Of a stretch of DNA of 64,000 nt, positions 40,225-49,297 are shown piece by piece. The notes beneath the pieces are model-generated. The model did no database searches. It worked only from the letters and a program-made list of their open reading frames with translations, and had not been told where the DNA came from. Within the stretch, counting starts at the first letter, position 1; each line of letters starts with the position of its first letter. A program made the position numbers and the translations under genes. This stretch comes from Woeseiaceae bacterium (GTDB taxonomy: Bacteria > Pseudomonadota > Gammaproteobacteria > Steroidobacterales > Woeseiaceae). The DNA is taken from the NCBI GenBank assembly GCA_013042375.1, contig JABDQH010000028.1, forward strand, positions 1 through 64,000, read 5' to 3'.

Positions 40225-40811
40225 TACGCTGCTCCCGTATCCTGACCGATGAGAATCATGTCATCCCTGACGAATCGGTGCGGCGGAACCCGCAGGTTGG
40301 TCGGCGCCGGAACGCCCTTGAAAACACGCCCCGCGAAGTCGAACTTCGACCCGTGGCAGGGGCAGAAGAAGCCGCCGGGCCAGCCTTCGACCGCACGCGG
40401 CTCGAAATCCTCGAGGGGCGCACATCCGAGGTGCGTACACGATCCCTCGACGACGAGATACTCGGGTTTCACCGACCGCGTCTCATTCGCGGCATAGTCC
40501 GGCTGCTGTTCGACGACCTCCGAATTTGGATCGCGGAGTTCGCCCGCAACCGCACCGAGCGTCGCCAGCATGGTCTCATTGCGGCGTAACACGAACACGA
40601 GCCTGCCCCGCCAGATGACACGCACCATCTCGCCGGGCTGCATGGCCGCCAGCGAAACCTGAACGGGCGCACCCAGCGCCTGCGCACGCGCACTCGGCTT
40701 CAGCGAGGAGAGAAACGGGACCAGGGCCGCCCCAACGCCGACGGCGCCGGTTACTGCGGTGGCAACGGCGAGAAAGTGACGCCTGTTGCTGTCAAGGTCG
40801 TCTTCTGTCAT
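40224..40811 (-). CDS. petA: Rieske iron-sulfur subunit of the bc1 complex
   Basis: 2Fe-2S subunit that oxidises ubiquinol at the Qo site. It has a Tat-type start (SNRRHFLAVA) with an N-terminal membrane anchor, and cluster ligands in CTHLGC and CPCHGS. The length of 195 residues is typical. First gene of petABC; a TATAAT hexamer lies about 145 bases upstream on the same strand. Confidence 0.97.
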   Translation of the reverse strand: MTEDDLDSNRRHFLAVATAVTGAVGVGAALVPFLSSLKPSARAQALGAPVQVSLAAMQPGEMVRVIWRGRLVFVLRRNETMLATLGAVAGELRDPNSEVVEQQPDYAANETRSVKPEYLVVEGSCTHLGCAPLEDFEPRAVEGWPGGFFCPCHGSKFDFAGRVFKGVPAPTNLRVPPHRFVRDDMILIGQDTGAA

Positions 40812-40953
40812 CAGGCACTCCCATCCGGCCGCTCAATTCGGCGGCCTTTTCTTCAACGCTTTTTAGCTTTGTTTCGAAACTGGTAGATTTGCAGCAAACC
40901 CGGTTTACCGTCAGGATGACGGGTGCCCCGGACCTAGGTGCGGAACCACTGCA

Positions 40954-40960
40954 TATTATA
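40954..40960. promoter_or_regulatory. Overlapping -10-like boxes between petA and degS
   Basis: GCATATTATACACG reads TATAAT on the minus strand (toward petA) and TATTAT on the plus strand (toward degS, 39 bases before its GTG). Neither has a good -35 hexamer, so this is a tentative divergent promoter. Confidence 0.4.
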
Positions 40961-40997
40961 CACGCGGCAAATCCGGATTGGCTAGAAGTGGTCTCAA

Positions 40998-42116
40998 GTG
41001 AGCGGAGCAACCCAGCCTCGAACGGCGAAAATCAGGTCGGCCCTCGTTTTCGTCCTGCAATCAGTCGTCGTCGGCCTGGCCGTCGCGTTCCTGGTGGTGC
41101 TGGTCCGGCCCGACCTGATGCCGGGTGTCGCGTCCGAGCGAGCGGCCCCCGCCAGCTACGCCGACGCCGTGGCACGGAGCGCCCCGTCTGTCGCCAATAT
41201 TTACACGAAACGACTCGTCCAGGAACCCGACAGGCTGACTGACCGCCCGCGATTTCGCATCGACTCGGCCTTCGCCTCCGCGGTCGTGATCGATGCCGAG
41301 GGCTACCTCGTCACGAATTACCATGTATTCGAGACCGAACCGACGGAAATCCGCGTCCAGCTCGCCGACGGCCGCAATATCGAGCCCGAGGTCGTCGGCT
41401 TCGACGCCGAATCCGACCTGGCCCTGCTGCGCGTCAACCTGCCCGACCTGCAGCCCATCACACTGGCTCGCTCGGACGACCTGCGCATAGGCGACGTCGT
41501 TCTCGCGATTGGCAATCCCTACGGCCTGTCGACCTCGGTTACACAGGGCATCGTCAGCGCGACGGGGCGCAATCTCTACCAGCTCGTCACGTTCGCGAAC
41601 TTCATCCAGACCGATGCCGCGATCAACGCCGGCAATTCCGGGGGCGCCCTCGTCAATTCCCAAGGTGACCTGGTCGGGATCAATACGGCCATCCTCGCCC
41701 AGGATTCGACCACGGAGGGCATCGGCTTCGCCATTCCCGTGGATCTCGTGCGCGGCGTCGTCGAGCAAATCAAACTGCATGGACGCGTCATCCGGGGTTA
41801 CATGGGCCTGCTGCCGGACGATATGACCGACGCCGAGCGACGTGCCTGGGGCATCGACAGCGGCACGGGCATCGTGCTCATGGAAGTCTACGAGGGCGGG
41901 CCTGCCGCGGCCGCCGATCTGCGCGCCGGCGACATCATCCTCGCGCTCAACGGGGAACCCGTGTATTCGCGCCGCCAGGCCCTTCTTATTTCGGCCAGCA
42001 CCGCACCCGGCGATGCCGTTGAAGTGCTAGGAATTCGTCAAGGCGAACGATTCACGACGACCGTGACCGCCGGCGAGCGACCACAAGGCCTCTACGACCC
42101 GGCCGTGGAGCAGTAA
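40998..42116 (+). CDS. degS: Periplasmic serine protease DegS (HtrA family)
   Basis: Membrane-anchored HtrA protease that normally starts sigma-E activation by cutting anti-sigma factor RseA. It has one N-terminal membrane segment (VLQSVVVGLAVAFLVVLV) and a trypsin-like domain with His in TNYHVFETE, Asp in ESDLALLRV and Ser in INAGNSGGALVN. A single PDZ domain follows near RRAWGIDSGTGIVLMEV. One PDZ and 372 residues favour DegS/AlgW over DegP. The start is GTG behind a poor ribosome site. Confidence 0.93.
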   Translation: MSGATQPRTAKIRSALVFVLQSVVVGLAVAFLVVLVRPDLMPGVASERAAPASYADAVARSAPSVANIYTKRLVQEPDRLTDRPRFRIDSAFASAVVIDAEGYLVTNYHVFETEPTEIRVQLADGRNIEPEVVGFDAESDLALLRVNLPDLQPITLARSDDLRIGDVVLAIGNPYGLSTSVTQGIVSATGRNLYQLVTFANFIQTDAAINAGNSGGALVNSQGDLVGINTAILAQDSTTEGIGFAIPVDLVRGVVEQIKLHGRVIRGYMGLLPDDMTDAERRAWGIDSGTGIVLMEVYEGGPAAAADLRAGDIILALNGEPVYSRRQALLISASTAPGDAVEVLGIRQGERFTTTVTAGERPQGLYDPAVEQ

Positions 42117-42124
42117 CGCCGGCG

Positions 42125-42373
42125 CTAGCTTCCGGCCTCGGCCGCGCGCCACTCGGCCGGTGTCAACGCCTTGATCGACAATGCGTGGATCTCGTTCCCG
42201 ACGAGCTTGCCAAGACACTTGTAAACGAGCTGGTGCCGCGCGATTGCTCGCTTTCCATCGAACTCGTCGGCGACGACGAGCGCCTCAAAGTGCGTGTTGT
42301 CGTCACTCATAACCCTGACGAGCGCGTCGTCGAATCCTGCCTCGATCATGGCGGCAATTTCGGTGGGGTCCAT
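42125..42373 (-). CDS. ibaG: BolA-family protein IbaG
   Basis: Small BolA/IbaG protein, thought to work with monothiol glutaredoxins in iron-sulfur handling and stress. I start at MDPTEIAAMIEAGFDD for 82 residues; the longer ORF upstream is not protein-like. BolA features: DDNTHFEALVVADEFDGKRAIARHQLVYKCLG and a final helix HALSIKALTPAEW. In many relatives it precedes murA, but here it stands alone, tail to tail with degS, 8 bases apart. Confidence 0.9.
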   Translation of the reverse strand: MDPTEIAAMIEAGFDDALVRVMSDDNTHFEALVVADEFDGKRAIARHQLVYKCLGKLVGNEIHALSIKALTPAEWRAAEAGS

Positions 42374-42490
42374 CGGCGGCCAGCTTCCTGTGTATCCGGG
42401 GGCGCGCAGTTTACCCGTATTTCGGGCGCGCCCCAACGCGCCGAGCGTCGAATTGTGTATCATAGCCGGCCTCTTTGACGACGACGGTCC

Positions 42491-43456
42491 ATGCTCGAGT
42501 ACCTTTTCCTTGTCATCGCGGGTCTTATCCTCCTGATCTGGGGAGCGGATCGCTTTGTGCATGGTGCTGCCGCCCTGGCACGCAACCTCGGGGTCGCGCC
42601 GCTCATGATCGGGCTGACCATCGTCGCCTTCGCCACGTCGGCACCCGAGATCCTGGTCTCGGCGGTAGCCTCCTTTCAAGGTCAGCCGGGGCTCGCCTTC
42701 GGCAATGCCATCGGCTCGAACATCGTCAACATCGGCCTCGTACTCGGGCTGACGGCGATGGTGCAGCCGATCAAGCTCGAATCGGCTACGCTGCGCCGCG
42801 AGATGCCGGCCCTGCTGGCTGTAACGCTACTCACGGTATCGCTGTTCCTTGACACGCGCCTGAGCCGTGTCGACGGCATCGTCATGCTGACCGGCCTTAT
42901 CATCGTCATGTTCTGGCTGACGCGCCTCGGGCTGCGCTCCTCGGCGACCGACCCGATCGCGATGGACTACGATGCCGAGATCCCGACCGACGTGACCACA
43001 CCCATGGCCGTTGTCTGGCTCGTCGTCGGACTCGTGACCCTGCTCGTCGGCGCCAAGCTGCTGGTCGCTGGCGCGATCGGTGTCGCGCAGCTGCTCGGCG
43101 TCTCGGAAGTCGTCATCGGCATCACCATCGTCGCCTTCGGCACGAGCCTGCCGGAGCTTGCCGTATCGCTGGCCAGCGCGCTCAAGGGCGAGTATGGCCT
43201 CGCCATCGGCAATATCGTCGGCTCCAACATCTTCAACCTGCTCGCCGTCATCGGCGTGGCCGCCACCATCAGCCCGGCCGCCCTGTCGCCAACCGTGCTG
43301 TCGCTGCACATCTTCGTCATGGTGGCGTTTACGCTGGTCCTGTTCGCCATGACCTACGACTACGACGGCAAGGCGGATTTGTCGCGGCTCGAGGGTGTCG
43401 CCCTGCTCGCCGCGTACCTGGCGTATAGCGGTTACGTCGTGGCGCAAAACATCTAG
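42491..43456 (+). CDS. yrbG: Calcium/sodium antiporter CaxA/YrbG
   Basis: Inner-membrane cation/Ca2+ exchanger with two inverted halves. Each has the family alpha-repeat: FATSAPEILVSAVASFQG...AIGSNIVNIGLVLG and FGTSLPELAVSLASALKG...IVGSNIFNLLAVIG. About ten membrane segments, 321 residues. It heads the same block as in E. coli (yrbG-kdsD-kdsC-lptC-lptA-lptB), 32 bases before kdsD. Confidence 0.95.
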   Translation: MLEYLFLVIAGLILLIWGADRFVHGAAALARNLGVAPLMIGLTIVAFATSAPEILVSAVASFQGQPGLAFGNAIGSNIVNIGLVLGLTAMVQPIKLESATLRREMPALLAVTLLTVSLFLDTRLSRVDGIVMLTGLIIVMFWLTRLGLRSSATDPIAMDYDAEIPTDVTTPMAVVWLVVGLVTLLVGAKLLVAGAIGVAQLLGVSEVVIGITIVAFGTSLPELAVSLASALKGEYGLAIGNIVGSNIFNLLAVIGVAATISPAALSPTVLSLHIFVMVAFTLVLFAMTYDYDGKADLSRLEGVALLAAYLAYSGYVVAQNI

Positions 43457-43488
43457 AATAGCGGCTACGGCTCAATCCGGGGCGATCA

Positions 43489-44469
43489 TTGCCTGACACA
43501 CTGACAAACGAGGAGTTGCTGGCGCTCGCCGCCAACGTTCTCGACATCGAGGCCCGCGCCGTCAATGCGCTCAAGGACCGGCTCGACGAGGACTTCGTCG
43601 CGGCCTGCGAGCTGTGCATGAACACGCCGGGGCGAATCGTCGTGACGGGCATGGGTAAGTCCGGACATGTGAGCAACAAGATCGCCGCAACGCTCGCCTC
43701 TACGGGAACACCCGCATTCTTCATGCACCCGGCAGAGGCAAGCCATGGCGACCTTGGCATGATCACCTCCCAGGACCTTTTGATCGCGATCTCGTATTCG
43801 GGCGAGACCGCGGAAGTCGTGACGATCCTGCCCGTCGTCAAACGCATGGGGGCGAGACTCCTGTCTATTACCGGCAATCCCAGGTCCACGATGGCCCGCG
43901 CCGCGGACGTGCATATCGACGTCAGCGTCGCCGAGGAGGCCTGCCCGCTCAATCTCGCGCCCACCGCCAGCACGACGGCGATGCTGGCCATGGGGGATGC
44001 CCTGGCCGTGGCGCTGCTGAAGAAGCGCGGTTTTACGGCCGAGGACTTCGCACGCTCGCACCCGAGCGGCACCCTGGGCAAGCGCCTGCTGCTGCGGGTC
44101 GCCGACGTCATGCATGCAGGCGATCGCGTCCCGGCCGTCACGGCCGACGTGACCCTGCGTGACGCCCTGCTGGAGATGACGGCCAAGGGCCTCGGCATGA
44201 CGGCCGTCGTCGACGACGAGCGTCGCATGCTCGGTATTTTTACGGACGGCGATCTCAGGCGCACGCTCGATGCCGGAGCCGACATTCGCGTGACTCGTAT
44301 CAGCGAGGTCATGCATACGAATTGCATCACGGTCGCTCAGGATATTCTCGCCGCCGAGGCACTGCATATTCTGGAAGAGAACAAGATCACAGGGTTGCTC
44401 GTCACGGAAGACGGCGCGCTGGTCGGCGCACTCAATATTCACGACCTGTTTCGTGAGGGCCTGATGTGA
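43489..44469 (+). CDS. kdsD: Arabinose-5-phosphate isomerase KdsD
   Basis: Converts ribulose-5-P to arabinose-5-P, the first step to Kdo. It has a SIS domain (VVTGMGKSGHVSNKIAATLASTGTPAFFMHPAEASHGDLGM) and two CBS domains near residues 205-320. The start appears to be TTG, since no ATG or GTG lies suitably close before the conserved N-terminus; it gives 326 residues. It overlaps kdsC by 4 bases. Confidence 0.96.
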   Translation: MPDTLTNEELLALAANVLDIEARAVNALKDRLDEDFVAACELCMNTPGRIVVTGMGKSGHVSNKIAATLASTGTPAFFMHPAEASHGDLGMITSQDLLIAISYSGETAEVVTILPVVKRMGARLLSITGNPRSTMARAADVHIDVSVAEEACPLNLAPTASTTAMLAMGDALAVALLKKRGFTAEDFARSHPSGTLGKRLLLRVADVMHAGDRVPAVTADVTLRDALLEMTAKGLGMTAVVDDERRMLGIFTDGDLRRTLDAGADIRVTRISEVMHTNCITVAQDILAAEALHILEENKITGLLVTEDGALVGALNIHDLFREGLM

Positions 44470-44960
44470 GTGGCGGACTCGAACGGCTCGCCCAATTGCG
44501 ACTCGTCGCCTTCGACGTCGACGGGGTCTTTACGGACGGTCGCTTCTACCTGTCGGACGACGGCATCGAAACGAAAGCATTCCACACGCAGGACGGCTAT
44601 GGAATCCGCCGGCTGATCGACTCAGGCATCGAAGTCGCGGTAATCAGTGGCCGTAACTCCGGCGCCGTCGAGAAGAGGATGGAAGAACTTGGTGTTGCCC
44701 ACGTCGTACTCGGCTGCAAGGACAAAGTCGCCGCGATGGACGACCTCGCCGCCTCGCTCGGAATTGAGGTGCGCGACTGCGCTTTCGTTGGCGACGATAT
44801 GCCCGACCTGGCGCTGCTCGGACACGTCGGCTTCTCCGTCGCGGTTGCCAACGCCGTACAGGTTGTCCAGGAGCGCTGCGACTACATTACCCGCAAGCCG
44901 GGCGGCGCCGGCGCCGTTCGCGAGGTTTGTGACCTCGTTGTCGCGGCGACCAGCCCATGA
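44466..44960 (+). CDS. kdsC: KDO-8-phosphate phosphatase KdsC
   Basis: HAD-family phosphatase that releases Kdo from Kdo-8-P. It lacks a cap domain, as the family does: nucleophile motif AFDVDGVFTDG, then AVISGRNS and FVGDDMPDLALL. The start is GTG overlapping the kdsD stop; 164 residues. It overlaps lptC by 4 bases. Confidence 0.96.
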   Translation: MSGGLERLAQLRLVAFDVDGVFTDGRFYLSDDGIETKAFHTQDGYGIRRLIDSGIEVAVISGRNSGAVEKRMEELGVAHVVLGCKDKVAAMDDLAASLGIEVRDCAFVGDDMPDLALLGHVGFSVAVANAVQVVQERCDYITRKPGGAGAVREVCDLVVAATSP

Positions 44961-45514
44961 GTCCGAGAACTCTCACGCTCATAATCGTGCTATCTATCGC
45001 CGCCGTCGGCAGCTGGTACCTCGCGCGCAGCAAGCAACCGCAGGACGGCGAAACGGTTCCCTACGATCCCGTGCACCAGGGTTACTACCTGAAGTCCGCC
45101 CGTATCCTGGGCACCGGCGAGGACGGCAGGCTGCTCTACGAAATCGAGGCGGAAAACGCCGTACAGGAGGAAAAGAGCCGCATAGAATTCACGGGCGTCC
45201 GAATTCGCTATTCTCCCGGGACCAACGTGCCCTGGATCGTGCACGCCGACGAGGCGACTCTGCGCGAGGGCAGCCCGCGGATCGCATTGCGCGGCCACGT
45301 TCGCGCCGTCGGCACCAGTGGCGCCGACGGCCAGGACACAGAGATCCGGACTCAGTACCTCGAATTCGACCCCGAGCGCTACGTCGTCGAAACCGATGAG
45401 CGCGTGCAAATCCGTGTTGGTGCGCGCAGCCTGACGGCGACAGGCATGCTAGCATCGCTAAACGACAGCAAGGTCGTACTCAAGTCGAACGTCCGCGGGA
45501 AGATCGCGCCCTGA
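44957..45514 (+). CDS. lptC: LPS export protein LptC
   Basis: Bitopic inner-membrane protein that receives LPS from LptB2FG and hands it to LptA. One N-terminal membrane segment (LTLIIVLSIAAVGSWYLA) and a beta-jellyroll periplasmic domain of about 160 residues. It is recognisable by position and fold-type pattern (GRLLYEIEAENAVQ, LRGHVRAVGTSG). It overlaps kdsC by 4 bases and lies 1 base before lptA. Confidence 0.92.
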   Translation: MSPRTLTLIIVLSIAAVGSWYLARSKQPQDGETVPYDPVHQGYYLKSARILGTGEDGRLLYEIEAENAVQEEKSRIEFTGVRIRYSPGTNVPWIVHADEATLREGSPRIALRGHVRAVGTSGADGQDTEIRTQYLEFDPERYVVETDERVQIRVGARSLTATGMLASLNDSKVVLKSNVRGKIAP

Positions 45515-45515
45515 T

Positions 45516-46169
45516 ATGAGAGCCATGCGCCAGATTCTTTTCGTCATCGCAGCCACGGGCGCACTGTCCGTCGCCGCCCTGCCTGCCGCCGCCCAGAGCG
45601 GCGATTTCGATGCGCGTTTACCGATGGACATCGATGCCGACAACACGGCGATTGACGGCAGGAATGACGTGATCATCTTCAGCGGCCTGCGGCTGACGCA
45701 GGGCCGGGTCAGTATCCAGGCCGACGAGGGACGCGCCCGCCGCATGGAACTGGAGGACAGCACCTGGCATTTCTCGGGCAACGTCGTCATCGACGTCGCG
45801 ACCGGCCGCATAGAATGTGACAGTGCCGAGCTGCTGTTCGACGAATTCCGCCTCCGGCGGGCGATCGTGACGGGTTCACCGGCGATCTATACGCTGCAGC
45901 GCCCCGACAGCGACGAAACCACCCGTGCCGAAGCCGGACGCCTCGCTTACGACGTCGACCAGGGCGTCATCGAGTTTTCGGAGCAGGCGACGATTACCGA
46001 GGGCGGCAACCAGATATCGTCGAATGTACTCGTCTACAACATCACCGAACAGCGCATAAATGCCGACTCGAACGGCGACGACGGCCGCGTCCGGATCACC
46101 TACACACCGGCGAACGGCATCGAACCGCCCGGCGAAGAGACGGACGAGCCCGACGACGAGACTCAATGA
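45516..46169 (+). CDS. lptA: Periplasmic LPS-bridge protein LptA
   Basis: Forms the periplasmic bridge that carries LPS to the outer membrane. A Sec signal peptide ([21 protein letters not shown]) precedes an OstA/LptA beta-jellyroll domain ([33 protein letters not shown]). The end is an acidic, disordered tail ([14 protein letters not shown]). 217 residues. It overlaps lptB by 4 bases. Confidence 0.94.
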   Translation: MRAMRQILFVIAATGALSVAALPAAAQSGDFDARLPMDIDADNTAIDGRNDVIIFSGLRLTQGRVSIQADEGRARRMELEDSTWHFSGNVVIDVATGRIECDSAELLFDEFRLRRAIVTGSPAIYTLQRPDSDETTRAEAGRLAYDVDQGVIEFSEQATITEGGNQISSNVLVYNITEQRINADSNGDDGRVRITYTPANGIEPPGEETDEPDDETQ

Positions 46170-46891
46170 GCATCCTCAGCGTTCAGGATATCTCCAAGAG
46201 CTACAAGCTGCGCAAGGTCGTCAAGGAGCTGTCACTCGAGATCAAGAGCGGCGAGGTCGTGGGTCTCCTTGGTCCCAACGGGGCCGGCAAGACCACGGCG
46301 TTCTACATGATCGTCGGGCTCGTGGCGGCTGACAGTGGCAAGATCCTGCTCGATGGCAAGGACCTGACAGCGCAGCCGATGCATCGCCGCGCACGCCTCG
46401 GCCTCGGTTACCTGCCACAGGAGGCCTCGATATTCCGCAAGCTGACCGTCGAGCAAAATATCCTTGCCATCCTCGAAAACCGCGACGACCTGGACCGTGC
46501 CGGCCGTGAGCAGGAACTCGAGAACCTCCTGGACGAGTTTCACGTCGGCCACGTACGTTCGAGCCTCGGCGTGAGCCTGTCAGGCGGTGAACGGCGGCGC
46601 GTCGAGATTGCGCGCGCGCTGGCCGCAAATCCGTCGTTCGTGCTGCTCGATGAACCATTCGCCGGCGTCGACCCGATTTCGGTGCTCGATATCCAGCGCA
46701 TCATCCGCCACCTTTGTGAGCGCGGCATCGGGGTTCTGATTACTGACCATAATGTCCGGGAAACACTCGGAATCTGCGGTCGTGCTTATATTTTGAGCGA
46801 TGGTAGCCTGATAGCGGCGGGCTCGCCCGAGGAAATCCTCGAAAATCAGCACGTTCGAGAGGTGTATCTCGGACAGGAATTCAAACTCTGA
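46166..46891 (+). CDS. lptB: LPS export ABC ATPase LptB
   Basis: ATPase of the LptB2FGC transporter. Walker [13 protein letters not shown] signature LSGGERRR, Walker [14 protein letters not shown] and H-loop [10 protein letters not shown] are all present. 241 residues, as in E. coli. LptF and LptG are not in this window, as is usual. Confidence 0.98.
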   Translation: MSILSVQDISKSYKLRKVVKELSLEIKSGEVVGLLGPNGAGKTTAFYMIVGLVAADSGKILLDGKDLTAQPMHRRARLGLGYLPQEASIFRKLTVEQNILAILENRDDLDRAGREQELENLLDEFHVGHVRSSLGVSLSGGERRRVEIARALAANPSFVLLDEPFAGVDPISVLDIQRIIRHLCERGIGVLITDHNVRETLGICGRAYILSDGSLIAAGSPEEILENQHVREVYLGQEFKL

Positions 46892-46953
46892 GGCACACTG
46901 TACAAAGACACATATTGAGCGCCTGCGAGACGCCCATACACTGGTAACAAGGC

Positions 46954-48348
46954 ATGCTGAAACCTACGCTGCAACTAAAACTCGGTCAGACGCTGACCAT
47001 GACGCCGCAATTGCAGCAGGCGATTCGCTTACTGCAGCTCCCCGTCCTCGACCTCAACGCGCAAATCCAGGAAGCGCTCGAGGAAAACATCATGCTCGAG
47101 ATGGAGGACCTGCCGGACGTCCCGAAAACGGACAGCAATACCACGGCCGAAGTCGAGACCATCCGGGCGGACGAGGCCTGGCAGACGCGTGCCGCCGAGC
47201 GTCTCCAGGATGGCGGATGGAACGGCGAAGGCAGGCCGATCACGGAATTTGCCGACGAGTCCGGGCAGTCCCTGCGCGACCACCTGCTCTGGCAGGTCGA
47301 ACTTGAGCAGTTCTCGCCGCGCGAGGAGCTCATTGCCGAGACCATCATCGATTCGATCAATGACGACGGCTATCTCGACGCGGAACTGCAGGAAATCCTC
47401 GAGATCCTCGACGAATCTCCCAAGATCACCGAGCGCGAAGTCGAGAAGACGCTGACCAAGATCCAGCGCCTCGACCCGATTGGCGTGGGCGCGCGATCAC
47501 TGTCCGAGTGCATCATCCTGCAGCTCAGCCAGCTCGACTGGGAGACGCCCGGGCTGCAGCTCGCGATCGAGGTCGCCGGCGAGCACCTGGATCTCGTCGC
47601 CACGCGCGATTATGGAGAGCTGCGCCGAAGCCTGCGGGTTTCCGAGGATGACCTTCACAATGCCCTCGCCCTGATCCGCGGCTGCAATCCTCGTCCGGGC
47701 AACGCCGTGAGCCCGCCCGCGGCCGAATACGTCATTCCCGACGTGTTCGTGCGCAAGGTCGACAACAAGTGGCAGGTCGAGATCAGCCCGACCGGTGTGC
47801 CGCGCCTGTCCGTCAACCAGCAATACGCAAATCTGCTGCGCGGCAGTGGCGAACATACGGTACTCCGATCGCAGCTCCAGGAGGCACGCTGGCTGATCCG
47901 CAGCCTCGAGATCCGCAACGAGACGCTGCTAAAGGTGGCAACCAGCATCGTGACGCGCCAGACCGAGTTCCTCGAGCACGGCGACGAGGCGATGAAACCC
48001 CTGGTCCTGCGCGATGTCGCCGACGAAATCGGCATGCATGAATCGACGATTTCGCGTGTAACCACGAACAAGTACATGCATACGCCACGCGGCGTGTTTG
48101 AGTTCAAGTACTTCTTTTCCTCGCACCTGGCCTCGGACAGCGGTGAGGACCAGTCTTCCACGTCGGTACGCGCGAAAATTCGCAAGCTCATCAATGCCGA
48201 AGAGCCTGCCAAGCCCCTGTCGGACAGCAAGATCACCAACTTACTGAAAGAAGAAGGCATTTCGGTTGCGAGACGGACGGTCGCGAAGTACCGTGAGGCT
48301 ATGAAGATACCTTCGTCGAGCGAACGCAGGAAACGTGAGGCGAGATGA
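46954..48348 (+). CDS. rpoN: RNA polymerase sigma-54 factor RpoN
   Basis: Sigma factor for -24/-12 promoters, activated by AAA+ enhancer-binding proteins. Region I is LQLKLGQTLTMTPQLQQAIRLLQL, followed by an acidic region II, the core-binding region III, a helix-turn-helix (DVADEIGMHESTISRVTTNKYM) and the RpoN box ARRTVAKYR. 464 residues. In other genera it controls pilin transcription, but I found no clear -24/-12 site before the second pilin gene; the first pilin's promoter lies outside the window. Confidence 0.98.
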   Translation: MLKPTLQLKLGQTLTMTPQLQQAIRLLQLPVLDLNAQIQEALEENIMLEMEDLPDVPKTDSNTTAEVETIRADEAWQTRAAERLQDGGWNGEGRPITEFADESGQSLRDHLLWQVELEQFSPREELIAETIIDSINDDGYLDAELQEILEILDESPKITEREVEKTLTKIQRLDPIGVGARSLSECIILQLSQLDWETPGLQLAIEVAGEHLDLVATRDYGELRRSLRVSEDDLHNALALIRGCNPRPGNAVSPPAAEYVIPDVFVRKVDNKWQVEISPTGVPRLSVNQQYANLLRGSGEHTVLRSQLQEARWLIRSLEIRNETLLKVATSIVTRQTEFLEHGDEAMKPLVLRDVADEIGMHESTISRVTTNKYMHTPRGVFEFKYFFSSHLASDSGEDQSSTSVRAKIRKLINAEEPAKPLSDSKITNLLKEEGISVARRTVAKYREAMKIPSSSERRKREAR

Positions 48349-48437
48349 CCCGGCAAGCATCAGACACGGCGTGAAGGAGGACCCCCGCGCTGATACCCTT
48401 AACCGGTAGGCAACAAAACCTGAATCTGGAGAGCACT

Positions 48438-48758
48438 ATGCAGCTGAATGTCTCAGGCCACCATGTCGACGTCACCGATTCAATGAGAGACTACGTCGGT
48501 GTAAAAGTAGAAAAAATTGCTCGTCACTTTGACATCGTGTCTGACGTCAAATGTATTCTGACCGTCGAGAAACTCCAGCACAAAGCGGAAGCGACTGCCA
48601 GCGTCAACGGCGGGACCATCTACTGCGACCATGTGGAAGAGGACATGTATGCCGCCATCGACGGTCTTGTCGACAAGCTCGAACGACGCGTGCGCAAGTA
48701 CAAAGAGAAACTCGTCGATCACCGCGCAAAAGAAAAGCAAAAGAATCGTTACGCCTGA
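48438..48758 (+). CDS. hpf: Ribosome hibernation promoting factor (short HPF)
   Basis: Small ribosome-binding protein that stabilises inactive 100S dimers. HPF/YfiA fold: QLNVSGHHVDVTDSMRDYVGVKVEKIARHFD at the start and DMYAAIDGLVDKLERRVRKYKEKL near the end. At 106 residues it is the short type without the dimerisation extension. It follows rpoN by 89 bases, with a GGAGA ribosome site. Confidence 0.96.
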   Translation: MQLNVSGHHVDVTDSMRDYVGVKVEKIARHFDIVSDVKCILTVEKLQHKAEATASVNGGTIYCDHVEEDMYAAIDGLVDKLERRVRKYKEKLVDHRAKEKQKNRYA

Positions 48759-48767
48759 TGAACCCGG

Positions 48768-48792
48768 GGCCGGCGCGCAGGTCGCGCCGGCC
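48768..48792 (+). terminator. Hairpin between hpf and ptsN
   Basis: GGCCGGCGCG, loop CAGGT, CGCGCCGGCC: a 10-pair GC stem right after hpf without a U tract. It may slow or stabilise rather than terminate. Confidence 0.4.
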
Positions 48793-48817
48793 TAACTACT
48801 CCGACCGATAGAATCCC

Positions 48818-49297
48818 ATGTTGCTGCAAGAGATCATCAAGCCTGATGGCGTCCTCTGCAACGCGATGGCGCGCAGCAAGAAGCACTGCCTCGAGATCCT
48901 CAGCGAACTGCTGGCGCGCCGCTTTCCCGACGTTCCGAGCGACGACGTCTTCGAGGCGCTGGTCGAACGCGAGCGCCTCGGCTGTACCAGCCTGAACAAG
49001 GGCGCGGCATTTCCGCACTGCCGCGTCAAAGGCATCGACATCAGCACCGCCGTGCTGATCAAGCTCTCGGAGCCCGTCGATTTCGATTCGCCCGACGGCG
49101 AACCCGTCGATATCGTGTTCGGCATGATGCTGCCGACGAATATCGACGAAGACGACAAGACAGATATACGTTGCGTCACGGCAGTACTCGGCGACGAGGC
49201 GTTGCGCGCCCGTCTGCGCGCGATGAACAGCAGCAAGGACCTCTACGAAGCACTGATCAGCGGTGCAGAAATGGCATGGCAGGCGAACTGCGCCTGA
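48818..49297 (+). CDS. ptsN: Nitrogen-related PTS IIA protein PtsN
   Basis: EIIA-Ntr regulator phosphorylated by the PtsP-NPr chain. EIIA type 2 fold with the phospho-His in NKGAAFPHCRVKGID; the usual wording around this His is IAIPHG/H, so the local sequence is slightly divergent. 159 residues. It overlaps rapZ by 22 bases. ptsO (NPr), which often follows rapZ, is not here. Confidence 0.94.
   Translation: MLLQEIIKPDGVLCNAMARSKKHCLEILSELLARRFPDVPSDDVFEALVERERLGCTSLNKGAAFPHCRVKGIDISTAVLIKLSEPVDFDSPDGEPVDIVFGMMLPTNIDEDDKTDIRCVTAVLGDEALRARLRAMNSSKDLYEALISGAEMAWQANCA

Noticed and set aside
40908-40922. CCGTCA-GGA-TGACGG hairpin between petA and degS
   Set aside because: Only 6 pairs, not placed relative to a convincing promoter; too weak to annotate.
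46154-46658. Minus-strand ORFs over lptB
   Set aside because: Shadows of the ABC ATPase; no start signal or domain.
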